Assembly: GCA_963854835.1 (NCBI GenBank)
Contig: OY978530.1
Coordinates: 39,908,251-39,972,250 of the forward strand
Reading direction: 5' to 3'
Length of the DNA: 64,000 nucleotides
Source of the DNA: Megamerina dolium
Taxonomy: Eukaryota; Arthropoda; Insecta; Diptera; Megamerinidae
Part shown: piece by piece, positions 1-11,946 of the stretch
Layout: every line of letters starts with the position of its first letter
Position numbering within the stretch: position 1 is the first letter of the stretch
Made by a program: the position numbers and the translations under genes
Notes under the pieces: model-generated
What the model was told of the DNA's origin: nothing
Database searches by the model: none
Seen by the model: only the letters and a program-made list of their open reading frames with translations

Positions 1-1164
1 TGAGTTTTATTTGGACTTTTTTTGCTTCAATATGTTTATTCCATGTGAGTCTTTGGTCTAAATGAATGCCAAGATATTTAACATGGGAATGCTTTGGAAT
101 TGTTTGCCCATTAATTTGAATAAGTAGTACCTTTTCTTAGTGTGAATGTAATATGAATACATTTCGTTTCATTTACGGAAATTTTCCAATACGAAAGCCA
201 GTTACTCAGAACGTCAAAATGTGCTTCCAGGTTCGTTGCAGCTGTAGTCAGATTTCCGTGTGCTTAAAATAGCCGTGTCATCCGTGAAAGTTGATATCAT
301 TGTGTTATCATTTAAAGGCGTATCTCCTGTATACAAAAAAAGAGAAGTGGCCCCAACACGCTGCCTTGAGAAACGTCAGCTTCTATGTTAAAAGGTGTTG
401 ACATAAAAGCTTTGTATTTTATTCCGAATCTTATGTGCATGAGGTAGTTTTGTAATACAAAGTGAGTATTTGATACCAAAATTTGCTCGATGTTATGGAT
501 CAACCCTTCTTGCGAAACTTTGTCGAACGCTTGAGAGATGTCTAAGAAAACAGCGGTGCAGTACTGTTTATTTTCAAACGTACTCCTGATGTGGGTTACT
601 ATGCGGTGTACTTGTTCAATGGTGCTATGTTTTACTCTAAATCCAAATTGGTGATGCGGTATTATTTGATGATTCGATAGTCCTGGGAGAAGGACGAGTA
701 AATGCAACTTTTCAAATAGTTTTGAAAGGACCGCTAGTAGGCTTATTGGTCTGTAAGAGCTAACTTGAGTGCTGTCTTTTCCTGGCATGGGGATCATTAT
801 AATCTGTGACAACTTGCAATTACTGGGATAATAACCAGTTCGTAGTATAGCATTGACTATATGTAGTATATGAATGACTGCAATTTTCGGCAGTTCTATT
901 AACATTTTTGGAGTAATTTGGTCGGGGCCTAGGGATTTGTTTGGATTCAAGTTACCATCTGGAAATAGAACGGGCGTTTCTGATGCTATCGGACGTTTAT
1001 AGTTCTTAGTGGCTTTCCATAGGGAGTAATTTGAACAATCATTCGGACCAGGGTTGTATAAATAGTCCTGTAATGATTTTTCATGTCGTTCTTTAAGAAA
1101 GTCGCGCAGTTTTTTTTTGGCATCAGCATATAATTTCTTATATAAGGGAGATCTATGTAGTTGC
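1..1164 (-). pseudogene. Jockey A reverse transcriptase segment
   Basis: Reverse transcriptase of a Jockey-clade LINE, which copies the element RNA at the nicked target. The clearest open stretch is 312-950. It shows the RT fingers and palm in order: NPNKSLGPDQITPKML, YRPISLLAVLSKLFEK, HHQFGFRVKHSTIEQVHRIV, the palm A motif FLDISQAFDKV, and SQGSVLGPLLF. The catalytic YADD/FADD block should follow but is disrupted by a frameshift near 312. Thumb-like sequence (VKYLGIHLDQRLTWN) continues toward base 1. Upstream, at 950-1164, the linker reads LYADAKKKLRDFL in another frame. Closely similar to the RT at 33857-35149, which is intact where this copy is broken. Confidence 0.85.
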
Positions 1165-1176
1165 CGTATTCGTCTC
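1165..1176. repeat. Target-site duplication of RTE A, left copy
   Basis: The 12 bases cgtattcgtctc occur here and again at 2961-2972, exactly flanking RTE A. Direct repeats of this size are the mark of target-primed reverse transcription. Confidence 0.88.
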
Positions 1177-2960
1177 TACTTACTACTTACTTATGTGGCC
1201 ATAACAACCGAATATCGGTTTAGGCCGAATATAAATGCTTCGCCAGCCATCTCTGTTCTTCGCTAGCTGGCGCCAGTTAGAAATTCCCAGAGCCGCCAGG
1301 TTCACCAGTACTTGGTCTTTTCACCGGAGGTTTGGTCTTCCTCTTTTGCGTCGTCCTCCACCGGGCTCCGAATATAACACCTTCTTAGCTGGAGCGTGTT
1401 CTTCCATTTGCTCGACATGACCTAACCAGCACAGCCGCTGGATTTTGATGCGCTTTACTATGTCAATATCAGCATACAGCTCACACAGCTCATGGTTGTA
1501 CCTTATTCGGTACTCGCCACCAACGCAAATAGGTCCAAAGGTCTTGCGAAGGACTTTTCTCTCGAAAACTCCAAGCATTCGCTCATCCGAGGTGGAAGTT
1601 GTCCAAGCTTCAGCGCCATATGTAAGGACAATCATGATGAGAGACTTGTAGAGTGTAGTTTTAGTTCTTCGAGAGAGGGCTCGACTCCTCAATTGCTTAC
1701 TTAGCCCAAAGTAACACCTGTTACCTATAGTTATCCTACGCATGATCTCCAGGCCGACGTCATTACAGTTTTGATGCTTGTTTCAATAGACGTAGTCCTT
1801 CACCACCTCGAAACTGTAATTGTCAACAGTGACGTGTTGTCCAAGACCCCGGAACTTTTTGTTTGTAAACACTAAGAACTTCTTTTTGCCCTCGCTCACC
1901 GTGAGACCCATCCAACGCGACTCTCTTTCCAACTCTGAGAATGCTGCACTGACTGCACGCGTGTTCATGCCGATTATGTCAATATCGTCGGCATACGCTA
2001 ACAGCATGACACTTTTGTTGAAGATAGTGCCATTATGTCGTAGGTCAGCAGCTCGTATTATTTTCTCCATAATAAGATTGAAGAAGTCGCACGATAACGA
2101 ATCACCTTGTCTGAAACCCCGTTCGGTATTAAATGGTGCAGAGAGGTCCTTCCCAATTTTCACTGCACAACAGGAGTTATGCAGTGTCATTTTACAAAGT
2201 TGAATGAGCTTTGCAGGAATACCGAACTCAGACATTGTTGCGTAGAGGTAATCCTTTACCGGACTGTCGAAAGCGGCTTTATAATCAACAAATAGGTGGT
2301 GTGTGTCGATCTGTTTTTCTTGGGTCTTCTCCAGGATTTGGCGCAGTGTGAAGCCACACTGATAAGGTCCAGTCAGGTTGTTGAGCACGGGCTTCAATCT
2401 TTCACACAATACGCTCTATACCTTGTATGCGATGGTCAAGAGACTTATTCCACGGTAGTTAACGCAAATTGTGGGGTCTCCTTTTTTATGTACAGGACAG
2501 AGAACACTCAGCCTCCAATCATCAGACATGCTTTCATCCGACCATAGTCTGCTTATGAGCTGGTGCATGCAGGCGAGCAGCTTATCGCCTCCGGTCTTAA
2601 ACAACTCGGCAGACAGGCCATCAGCACCTGGAGCTTTGTTGTTCTTCAGCCTTAAAATGGCCGTTTCAACCTCGTCATAGTCGGGTGGTGGAAGATCAAC
2701 ACCATCATCTGTAAACGGGGTTATCGGGCAATCCTCTTCACTGGCGGAATTGTTCGCAGCATCGCCATTCAGTAACGCGGAGAAGTGTTTCCTCCATAGG
2801 CTCAGTACACTCTGGACATCTGTAACCAGATTCCCATTTCCATCACGACAAGAAGAGGCTCCGGGATTTAAACCGCCACTCAGACGCTTGATCTTTTCGA
2901 AGAATTTTCGAGTTTCATTCTTTTCGGTACACATCTCTATCTCCTCACACTCGCGTCATT
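1177..2960 (-). mobile_element. RTE-clade LINE copy (RTE A), 5'-truncated
   Basis: A minus-strand non-LTR retrotransposon fragment with RT and C-terminal region. Coding blocks are 2416-2934 (linker and RT fingers, ending KKGDPTICVNYRGISLL), 1783-2409 (palm, FVDYKAAFDS, RQGDSLSCDFFN, LLAYADDIDIIG) and 1321-1743 (C-terminal tail with WLGHVEQMEEHAPAKK and GRRKRGRPNLR), with frame changes between blocks. Compared with RTE C, the palm block lacks 11 residues around the GKSTIDQIF stretch, an in-frame deletion. The 3' end is the family end ggccacataag followed by GTAA-type short repeats. No endonuclease is present. It is inserted in Jockey A and flanked by a 12-bp target duplication. The clade is called from the RT and tail pattern; confidence in RTE rather than a neighbouring clade is moderate. 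Confidence 0.85.
1321..2934 (-). pseudogene. RTE A reverse transcriptase, frameshifted
   Basis: Three consecutive minus-strand frames (2416-2934, 1783-2409, 1321-1743) make up one RT polypeptide with at least two frame changes. The catalytic YADD box is intact in the middle block. The last block is the conserved RTE-type tail found also at 5828-6178 and 9393-9581. It cannot make a full protein as it stands. Confidence 0.85.
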
Positions 2961-2972
2961 CGTATTCGTCTC
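2961..2972. repeat. Target-site duplication of RTE A, right copy
   Basis: Second copy of cgtattcgtctc (first at 1165-1176), directly after the 5' truncation point of RTE A. Confidence 0.88.
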
Positions 2973-3039
2973 AGTCTTCTTTTTTCAGATAACAGTAGAT
3001 CTACTTTACTATCACACCAACTGCAATGCGATACGCCCC

Positions 3040-3705
3040 TATTATTTTGCTTCGAGGTAGCTGATGTAGCTGATGATATTCGTAAATTTTTGTACTGCAG
3101 TATCAATTTCGTTACCAAATTTTAAGGAGCATTGTAGCTTTATATGTGAGCTTATATACATACGATATTGAAGCCAATTTTATTGTTGGAGTTAACAATT
3201 TTGCATGCACTTGAGTGAGCATTACAAGCAGATTTTATTGTTTGGCGTGTGATCTGACCAAAGTTCTAAAGAAGGTTCCGCAGTTATTTGGTTTCTTTTT
3301 AAATTATTTGAGATCCCAAAATCAATGACATCTGGAATCTTTCTCCTATCTGAGGACCAATATGTCGGTTGTCCCGTTGATATTATGTCAAGCCTGCTAT
3401 TTATTACGGCATAGTAAAGTTTTCTGCCTTTTAGAGAAATTAATATAGAACCCCAATGAGCATGTTTGCAGTTAAAATCTCTAGCTACAAGAAATCTAGT
3501 ACCAAGAGTTCCGAAGAAGTTTTTGAATTGCTGCCTTGAAATATTAAACTTTGGACGACAGTAGATAGCAGTGATAAATTATCAGTAAATTCTTCCAGAC
3601 AGATGGAGGTAGAATGCAGATAGTCTTTCCAAAACTCTTCTACGACATAATGTTTAATCCTATTTGTGACTAAAATACCAGTTAATTTATTAGAGATGAT
3701 TACTT
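3040..3705 (-). pseudogene. Jockey A endonuclease segment
   Basis: Minus-strand translation gives an exonuclease-endonuclease-phosphatase fold in pieces: LVTNRIKHYVVEEFWKDYL near 3680, then ITAIYCRPKFNISRQQFKNF, a GDFN-like catalytic strand mutated to ARDFN before CKHAHWGS, and SSDRRKIPDVIDFGI. In LINEs this domain nicks the target DNA. Several stops and frame changes break it, and the G to R change sits in the catalytic strand. The N-terminal part of the domain is missing. It joins in frame to the RT segment at 1-1164 once RTE A is removed. Confidence 0.75.
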
Positions 3706-4011
3706 AAAAAAAGAAGAATAATAAAAAAGAAACTAAAATAGATTGCTAATTGATTTAAATTCTCCACATGTGAGGCAACTAAAAAGGAAATACTGTGTGC
3801 TAAAGGAATGCAAGATTCTGGCATTCTTTAATAGGATGGGTGGGTTAAGAGATAGGTCATAATACCCTTCACCCTTGCACTGACTTCACAAAGAAACGAC
3901 TACAGTAAATTCAATTATTTTTTTATTCAAAAATATCGGTTCACTTCTAAAAATGTTTCTTTGAGAGACCCTACACCCCAATTTCCCTGAGCAAGGCCGG
4001 TGACGACAAGC
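3706..4011. other. Unassigned spacer
   Basis: About 300 bases of low-complexity AT-rich sequence between the 5' end of Jockey A and RTE B. I see no convincing protein frame or repeat end. An A-rich stretch lies at 3704-3738. Confidence 0.4.
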
Positions 4012-6219
4012 ACTCAGTTCGCTCCACCATAGCATCATTTGCAATCGGTCGAAACTAAGTTCGAGCACGCTTATGTGCCGCAAGCAACAAACGAAGTCCC
4101 ACACAGAGAAAACTTGAAGTCAGTAAACTGCGATCACCAGAGACAGCAGATGCATTTGCCACTCGACTATCGGATCTGCTTAGGCAGAACAGTCCCCAAC
4201 TTGATGATGGATGCGCACGGTGGACACACATATCCCACTCCATGACTGCTGTTGCCGAAGAGGTAATCGGTTATTACCGTTCTCTGAGCAACGAGTGGTA
4301 TGATCAGGAGCGTCGCTACGCTACCGCAGAAAAAGACGCCGTCTACAGAAAAACCCTGCGTGCAGGCGCAAAGCGAGGTGCTAAAGAACGGTACAAAGAG
4401 AAAATACGTCCTTTTCGGGCGCAAGAAGAGAAAACAAGAAAGACGCGAGTGTGAGTAGATAGAGATGTGCGGCGACTGGGATGAGCCTCGAAAATTCTTC
4501 GAGAAGATCAAGCGCCTATTTGAAGGTTTACATCCCGGAGCCTCTTCCTCCCGTGACAGAATGTCCAGTTACGAATGTCCAGAGCGTACTGAGTCTATGG
4601 AGGGAACACTGCTCCAAGTTACTGAATGGCGATGCTGCCAACAATTCCGCCAGTGGAGAAGATTGCCCGAACACCCCAATTACGGATTATGGTGTTGACG
4701 TTTCACCACTCGACCATGACAACGTTAAAACAGCCATAATGAGTTTGAAGATCAACAAAGCAGCAGGTGCAGATGACCTGCCTGTCAAGTTGTTTAAGAC
4801 CGGAGGCGATGAGCTGCTCACCTGCATGCCCAGCTCATAAGCAGAATATGGTCGGACGTAAGCATGCCCGATGATTGGAGCCTCAGTGTTCTCTGCCCCA
4901 TACCTAAGAAAGAAGACCCCACAATTTGCACCAACTACCGTGGAATAAGTCTCCTGAGCATCCCATACAAGGTTGTACAGAGCGTACTGTGTGAAAGATT
5001 GAAACCTATACAGATTGGACCTTATCAGCGTGTCCTCAAACCGAATAAATCCACCATCGACCAAATTTTAACACTACGTCAAATCCTGGAAAAGACCCAA
5101 GAAACACACCGACACACATCACCTATTCGTCGATCATAAAGCCGTTTTCGACAATCCGCTAAGGGATTACCTCTGCACTACTATGTCTGAATTTGATATA
5201 CCTGCAAAACTCATTCGACTTTCCAGAATAACACTGCTTAACTCTCGTTGTGTAGTGAAAATTGGGAAGGACCTCTCCGCACCGTTTAATACCGAATGGG
5301 GTTTCAGACAAGGTGATTCGTTATCGTGCGACTTCTTCAATCTTATTATGGAGAAAATAATACGAGCTGCTGACCTACGACATAATGGCACTATCTTCAA
5401 CAAAAGTGTCATGCTGTTAGCGTATGCCGACGATATTGACATAATCGGCATGAACACGCGAGCAGTCGGTGCAGCATTCTCTGAATGGGAACGAAAGTCA
5501 CGTCGGTGAACGAGAGCAAGACGAAGTTCTTAGTGTGTACAAACAATGAGTTCAAGGGTCTTGGACAACACATCACTGTTGACAATTACAGTTTCGAGGT
5601 GGTGAAGGACTTCGTCTATCTTGAAACCAGCATCAAAACTGTAATGACGTCGGCCTGGAGATCATGCGTAGGATAACTATGGCTAACAGGTGTTACTTTG
5701 GGCTGAGTAAGTAATTGAGTAGTGGAGCCATCTCTCGAAGATCGAAAATCACACTCTACAAGCCCTTATTATTCCTGTCCTAACATATAGCGCAGAAACC
5801 TGGACAATTTCCACCACGGATGAGAGGATGCTTTTAGTTTTCGAGAGAAAAGTTCTTCGGATCTTCGGACCTATTTGCGTTGATGGCGAGTACCGAATGA
5901 GGTACAACGATGAGCTGTGTGAGCTGTACGCTGACATAGTCAAGCGAATCAAAATCCAGCCACTGCGCTGGTTGTGTCATGTCGAGCGAATGGAAGAAGA
6001 TGCTCCTGCCAAGAGGGTATTTAATTCGGCACCCGCTGGTGGACGCAGAAGAAGAGGAAGACCAAACCTCCGTCATAAGGACCAACTGTTGGGTAACCTC
6101 GAGGTGCGTGGAATATCCAATTGGCGTCTGCAAGCGAAGAACAGAGAAGACTGGCGCTGCATTATATGTTCGGCCTAAATCGATCATCGGTTGTTATGGC
6201 CACATAAGAAGAAGAAGAA
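4012..6219 (+). mobile_element. RTE-clade LINE copy (RTE B)
   Basis: Plus-strand relative of RTE A and C. It begins in the linker between endonuclease and RT (KLRSPETADAFATRLSDLL near 4120, then VAEEVIGYYRSLSNEWYDQE) and runs through the RT to the tail. The 3' end is the family end ggttgttatggccacataag, followed by AAG repeats to 6219. The start near 4012 is approximate; no target duplication was found. It abuts BEL A, whose gag resumes at 6220, so it probably inserted into that element, but the upstream BEL flank is not recognisable. Confidence 0.8.
4242..6178 (+). pseudogene. RTE B reverse transcriptase, many frameshifts
   Basis: Blocks in order: 4242-4454 (basic linker), 4481-4840 (ends in the ADDLPVKLFKTGGDEL fingers), 4864-5139 (KKEDPTICTNYRGISLLSIP, then NKSTIDQILTLRQILEK), 5183-5509 (palm with RQGDSLSCDFFNLIMEKI and LLAYADDIDIIGM), 5485-5676, and 5828-6178 (tail WLCHVERMEEDAPAKR, RGRPNLRHKD). 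At least five frame changes separate them. The catalytic YADD box survives. Conservation of the blocks between RTE A, B and C shows that all derive from one family. Confidence 0.85.
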
Positions 6220-6385
6220 CCATGCCATGAACTCTTGTGCCAAATTCGTAAAGTCTTACGTACCCGAACGGGTTGAATATGTCATAGAACACAATCTATG
6301 TGCAAATTGCCTAGCTTACAGATATAGTAATAATGATTGTACTAGCAAATTTTCTTGCATTTATTGTTAAAGAGCGCATCACTCT

Positions 6386-7156
6386 ATGCTGCTTTTGATC
6401 AACTCAAGACTCCAGAGCCCTCAAAACAACTGGTCTCATAAAACAGTAGCACAACTCTCTACTATTACACCTCATTCCAAAACAATTCCGCAAAGCCCTC
6501 AACCTTTGATAGCAGCTTCATTCTCTGAAGAACAACTCCGCTGCTCAAATAATACTGGTTCCATCCACTCAAGTGCAGGTATTGTGTTCCAACAATGGAG
6601 GAAACCATTGCTTTCCACTCCAATTGTTACTGTATTGCGCTTGGGTGCTTTATTCAAATTACGAGCGTTAATCGACCAAGGGTCGCAAAAGAATTTCATC
6701 TCCGCTAAAGTTCAGAAATGACTTCGTCTTCCCTCTGAATTCTCTCAATTCGAAATCTATGGCATAGGTGGAAGAATAGTACAAAATGCCACTGAAATTT
6801 ATTCCATCACGTCAGTTGCATCCAAAGCTAAGAAGAAAATTAACGTCCAAGCCATAGTGCTCAATCAACTTACGAAGTTCTTGCCCACATTCCAGACGAA
6901 TAATCCATGTTGGCCGGAGGTTGCTTTGCTATATCTAGCTGATCCAAATTTCATGGTGTCAGCACAAATACACCTGGTCATTGGGAACGGCTTGATTTCT
7001 CAAGTTTTACTCGAAAGCATTCGCCGCAATCTCTGTGGTAGCCTAATGGCCCATAATACTATATTTGGCTGGATTATATGTGGACGTCAAACACAACAGG
7101 TGTCATCTTTCTCGACACAAATTGAAGAAGTTTTAAATCAAAGCCTCTGTGCTTAA
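6386..7156 (+). pseudogene. BEL A gag end and aspartic protease (DUF1758-like)
   Basis: Two frames, 6386-6721 and 6857-7156. The first carries the active-site-like LRALIDQGSQKNFISAKV; the usual DSGS is DQGS here, so Ser is replaced by Gln. The second shows the conserved BEL block W-P-E-V-A-L-L-Y-L-ADP and IGNGLISQVLLE...NTIFGWIICG. A stop at 6719 and a frame change separate them. The family uses this domain to cut its own Gag-Pol polyprotein. Confidence 0.75.
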
Positions 7157-7189
7157 CAGAGAAGCAGGGAACAGGAAGAAATTCGTGGA

Positions 7190-8075
7190 ACTCTACCACC
7201 CTCTACAGAAAATGGATTTTGCGAAAACTTCTACTGCGCGACTACAACTCGTACATGTGCTGGCCGATACGTGGTAAGACTTCCTTTTAAACCGGATTTT
7301 CCTCGTCACATAACGCTTGAACACCCTCGTAATGTTCTCTTCAGCAGTTCTTACGCATGGAACGAAATTTGCAAAGGAAAATGGAACTCAATCTCGTGGA
7401 TGATGATGTTCTCGAATAATATCCCACGTTGAACCACATGGAACTCACAACTTCTAGTGAGATAATATCTCTTTCCATTTGCCACATTATGCGGTAATTC
7501 CACTGGAAAAATCTCGACAAAAGTTCATGTCGTATTTGATGCATCAAAGAATACTAGCTCTGGAAATTTTTGGAATGATGTTCCACTACTCCAATCAGAC
7601 ATTATGATCCTATTTCTTCAAGGGTTATTGGATCGAGACGTATCCATGGAGGCTTAGAGAAAATGTATAGGCAAATCATTGTCCAGGAAGACAAACAACA
7701 ATTTCAACGAATTCTCTTTCGTAAAAAAACGGATTCTCTCATTCAGAATTACAAACTCAAAAGAGCAACTTTTGGAGTTAACTGTGCTTCATATCTAGCC
7801 ATAAGAACTCTCATACAATTGGTAAATGATACAAAAGAAAAGTTCTCTCTCGCAGAACAAATTCTGTTAAGACACACATATGTTGATGATATGATCGCTG
7901 GAAGTGATAACATAACTTCCTCAATTGAATCACGTTCTCGACTCTCGACTCAGCAGGATTTCCACTCAAGAAAGTCAATGCAGATCGTCATAAGATCTTA
8001 GAATATATCCCAAAGGAAGATCTATTAGATTCCAATTTTCAAAGATTTCAGTACAACCAAAACTCTTGTTGTGGC
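7190..8075 (+). pseudogene. BEL A reverse transcriptase, broken
   Basis: Degenerate BEL-type RT. The best open part is 7663-8001, with MYRQIIVQEDKQQFQRILFR, the palm block KRATFGVNCASYLAIRTL, and the catalytic TYVDDMIAGSD. Sequence before it (7200-7660) reads as RT fingers only in pieces. The frame is lost near 8000, and the match ends by about 8075. Confidence 0.75.
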
Positions 8076-8224
8076 CTTTAAGTCTAGTGGAGAAAAACAA
8101 TTTTATTTAATTTAATATAAGTAATATAAGTAATAAGTATAATATAAGTAATATAAGCAATAACTAATGTATAAGTAAAGAGAAGAGGCAGTAGAGGCGA
8201 ACTAGGGGTCCATGAGCTTGTCGT
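8076..8224. other. AT-rich spacer between opposed BEL fragments
   Basis: Short spacer with an irregular gtaatataa-type repeat at about 8115-8165. It could contain remains of BEL B 3' sequence, but no LTR boundary is visible. Confidence 0.35.
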
Positions 8225-9344
8225 CCTATATAATACCGACGTCCAAAACAGCTATCTTTGTACAGGCTTCTCTAGTACAGTGGATTGGGTTTTAACCATA
8301 ACGCGACGAACTTGACCACCATCGGCTACGATCCTTTTAGTGATAACTCCTTTCGGCCAGCTATTGCGGGGTAGAGTATCATCGACCAGTATGACTATGT
8401 CGCTAACAGACGGCGGAACCACTTTTGAAACCACTTGATAAGTCGGACCAAACATGGACCGTATTCACGTATCCATCTTCGCCAGAAATGATTAGCAAAC
8501 TTTTGTGTTTGATGCCACCGATGTCCACTAAAAGTTTTTTACCGACAGCAGCATCTAGTAGCAGATGCCAATGGGGAACTGCGACGACTAAAAAAGTTTT
8601 GAATATACATGATGCATGAACTGGTGTCGAGACTTTTAGAGGCTTCAATATGTATTTCCCGCACGGTCAAGCACGTAAACAGGACACCCCATCTTTTTTC
8701 CTTGCGTCTGCCAACGGTAGCATACAAAAGGCCAAAATATCGATGTAAAGGGCCGTTCAAAGCTCGATAACCTGGCACGCGGCAAACAAGCCATTTGTGG
8801 TGGACGGGGCACTGCTGCTGCATTTTTACAGTATTGATATTTACTTCTGACATTTCTGTAGAGAGCCCTCAATCTCGGGATGTAAAAATATGATTTAATT
8901 TCACAAATTACTGCTTTACGTAGACAATTATCCGACTCTTCGTGATAATATCAAACTATAAGGAATGTAATGTAATGGCGGTAAGGTAAAATTTTTGCCT
9001 GATTGAAACTTAATTTATCCGCTCTGCCACAAGTTCTACTTTTATCCAGCAAAATGTTAAGTTGTTTTAGTTTACTGTTTCTGTTGATCTGTTTACCATT
9101 TTTAATACAACAAAATTCCTCAGAAAACTCGCTTTGTTGGGCATATTTGAATAAAATGTTTTTAGCTTTATGGATGCGCTCGAATTGATGGTCTTCTCGC
9201 GCGTTGCTAACGTGGGTTGTTTATTTCAGCTTTACCATATATAGCAGAAATAGCACTTTATACAGAAATGTTCTGACATACAGATGTGTAAAACACGATT
9301 ACGTAGCTCTTCACTGTCGGCGTTCCCCAAATCTGAACATTTCG
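8225..9344 (-). pseudogene. BEL B integrase and DUF5641-like C-terminus
   Basis: Read from 9344 down: a pre-integrase stretch (IHKAKNILFKYAQQSEFSEE near 9180, then NRNSKLKQLNILLDKSR), a zinc-binding region ending in CEIKSYFYIPRLRALYRNV (about 8880), the core (FGLLYATVGRRKEKRWGVLF and TCLTVREIHIEASKSLDTSS at 8620-8760), and the C-terminal block IVILVDDTLPRNSWPKGVIT (8290-8400) ending in LEKPVQR. This is the standard BEL integrase order; the family uses it to insert element DNA. Several frame changes make it a pseudogene. Confidence 0.8.
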
Positions 9345-9351
9345 GCCATTC
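9345..9351. repeat. Putative target duplication of RTE C, left copy
   Basis: gccattc here and at 11940-11946 flank RTE C. It is short, so the evidence is weaker than for RTE A, but the surrounding BEL frame also continues across it. Confidence 0.55.
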
Positions 9352-9392
9352 TTACTTACTTACTTATGTGGCCATAACAACCGAATATCGAT

Positions 9393-10650
9393 TTAGGCCG
9401 AAAATAACATGCTTCGCCAGACATCTCTGTTCTTCGCTAGCTGGCGCCAGTTAGAAATTCCAAGCGCCGTCAGGTTCTCCAGTACTTGGTCTTTCCACCG
9501 GAGGTTTGGTCTTCCTCTTCTGCGTCGTTCTCCAGCGGGTTCCGAATATAACAAATTCTTAGCTGGAGCGTGTTCTTCCATTCGCTCGACATGACCTAGC
9601 CAGCGCAGCCGCTGGATTTTGATGCGCTTTACTATGTCAATATTGGCATACAGCTCGTACAGCTCATGGTTATACCTTATTCGGTACTCGCCACCAACGC
9701 AAATAGGTCCAAAGATCTTACGTAGGACTTTTCTCTCGAAAACATTCGCATTCGCTCATCCGAAGTGGAAATTGTCCAGGCTTCAGCGCCATATGTTAGG
9801 ACAGGCAAGATGAGAGACTTGTAGAGTGTAGTTTTCGTTCTTCGAGAGAGGGCTCGACTTCTCAATTGCTTACTCAGCCCAAAGTAACACCTGTTAGCAA
9901 GAGTTATCATACGCATGATCTCCAAGCTGACGTCATTACTGCTGTTAATGCTGGTTCCAAGATAGACAAAGTCCCTTACTACTTCAAAAGCGTAGTTGTC
10001 AACAGTGACGTGCTGTCCAAGACGCCGGGACTCTTTGTTTGTTGACACTAGATACTTCGTCTTGCCCTCATTCACCGTGAGACCCATCCGACGCGACTCT
10101 CTTTCCAACTCTGAGAATGCTGCACTGACTGCTCGCGTGTTCATGCCGATTATGTCAATATCGTAGGCATACGCTAACAGCATGACACTTTTGTTGAAGA
10201 TAGTGCCATTATGTCGTAAATCTGCAGCTCGTATAATTTTCTCCATAATAAGATTGACAAATTCTCACTATAACGAATTACCTTGTCGGAAACTCCATTC
10301 GGTATTAAACAGTGCGGTGAGGTCCTTCCCAATTTTCACTACACAACCAGAGTTAAGCAGTGTTATTCTGGAAAGTCGAATGAGTTTTGCAGGTATATCA
10401 AATTCAGACATAGTAGTGCAGAGGTAATCCCTTAGCGGATTGTCGAAAACGGCTTTATAATCAACAAATAGGTGGTGTGTGTCAATCTGTTTTTCTTTGG
10501 TCTTCTCCAGGATTTGGCGCAGTGTGAAAATCTGGTCGATGGTGGATTTACCAGGTCTGAAGCCACACTGATACGGTCCAATCAGGTTGCTGAGCATAGG
10601 CTTTAACCTTTCACACAGTACGCTTGATAGATAGATACCCACCCCGGCAT
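9393..10650 (-). pseudogene. RTE C reverse transcriptase and tail
   Basis: Blocks: 10268-10666 (RT with CERLKPMLSNLIGPYQCGF and GKSTIDQIFTLRQILEKT, then the palm A motif FVDYKAVFDN), 9677-10246 (MEKIIRAADLRHNGTIF, then the catalytic box, here YAYD rather than YADD, so the first catalytic Asp is replaced), and 9393-9581 (tail RGRPNLRWKDQVLENLTALG). The change of D to Y in the palm C box alone would abolish polymerase activity. A frame change lies between 10246 and 10268. Confidence 0.85.
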
Positions 10651-10753
10651 TGTAATCGCCAAGCACGATTTTGATGTCGTGGCGAAGGCAGGGGTCATAA
10701 GCTTCTTCGAGGCGCTGTGATCAGCTCCAATCGTCCTTGTCATTCATCGGAGC

Positions 10754-11207
<454 letters not shown>

Positions 11208-11221
11208 GTGGGCACAGATTA
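11208..11221. repeat. Target-site duplication of SINE A, right copy
   Basis: Exact repeat of gtgggcacagatta from 10754-10767, next to the SINE 5' end. Confidence 0.9.
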
Positions 11222-11939
11222 GGCTGATGTTAAAAAATTTGGCCCTGATTCGGATTGTGGTCAGCTGTTCGTTCACAGGAGTGAACTGTGAGAGCAGGTG
11301 TCGGAGTCTCTTGCTGATCAAAAATCCACATCCTAGTTTGTGCCTCCCCGCATGGCAACTGTAGTATATGTCACAGGATGCTCTTTTGGAGCAGCCCTGT
11401 CCCGTCCATCTCTCTCCACCATTGGAGAGCGGTGATGTCAGCCTTGTACTTCTCGAGGACATCAACCAGCTGAATAGAGGCACCCTGCCTATAGAGAGAT
11501 CGGGCGTTCCAAGTGCATATCCGTAAATCGTGATCCTTTTTTTGTTTGCGGGGGTCATCATCAAATACGGTAGTCCTTATCCGAGGCACTGTTGTGTTCT
11601 TCACTGGGGAATGGTTTTTATATGGTGGGTCGCAAGCCCAACTCACAACCTCGAATTAAGTGAAGTTCTCGCCACTCACTTTAGCCGCCGCTCAGCCGGT
11701 GCTGGAACAACGTTGCCGCCGCGTGGAGGCTCCCCGTTAAAATGAAGATCATCTCAAGGAGGACCCCTATTTAGACGGCATCACATAGTAAGCAGGACAA
11801 ACTACAACCTACCTTCGTGCGACCAAACAACCTACAAGTTGACTTGCGATGAGTTCAACAAGGATTGCGCTAGCCCCACCCGGTTGAGGCAGTTAGACAC
11901 GTATCCTTGCGAAAACACCACCAGACCACCATTCGGTCT

Positions 11940-11946
11940 GCCATTC
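11940..11946. repeat. Putative target duplication of RTE C, right copy
   Basis: gccattc, as at 9345-9351. BEL B resumes beyond it with the post-RNase H sequence RRPKFLEQ on the minus strand. Confidence 0.55.

Larger units (their letters stand above)
1..3705 (-). mobile_element. Jockey-clade LINE (Jockey A), 5'-truncated, split by RTE A
   Basis: A non-LTR retrotransposon read on the minus strand. The endonuclease part lies at about 3040-3705 and the reverse transcriptase part at 1-1164; the 3' end runs off the window. The two parts are separated by RTE A (1177-2960). If RTE A and one target copy are removed, the reading frame runs straight through the joint as KRRLRRIRQLHRSPLYKKL, so this was one element. 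The 5' end stops near 3705, inside the endonuclease, so ORF1 is missing. Both halves carry frameshifts or stops. The clade call rests on similarity of the RT block to Jockey B in this window and to the general Jockey RT pattern. Confidence 0.85.
6220..8075 (+). mobile_element. BEL/Pao LTR retrotransposon fragment (BEL A)
   Basis: Plus-strand fragment of a BEL/Pao element running from the gag zinc knuckles to the end of the RT palm. Order: cysteine-rich NHAMNSCAKF...LCANC (6220-6340), retropepsin-like ALIDQGSQKNFIS (about 6660-6700), the second protease-domain half (6857-7156), and RT (about 7190-8075) with YVDD. No LTR, RNase H or integrase is joined to it. It meets the oppositely oriented BEL B across a short AT-rich spacer. 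Confidence 0.8.
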
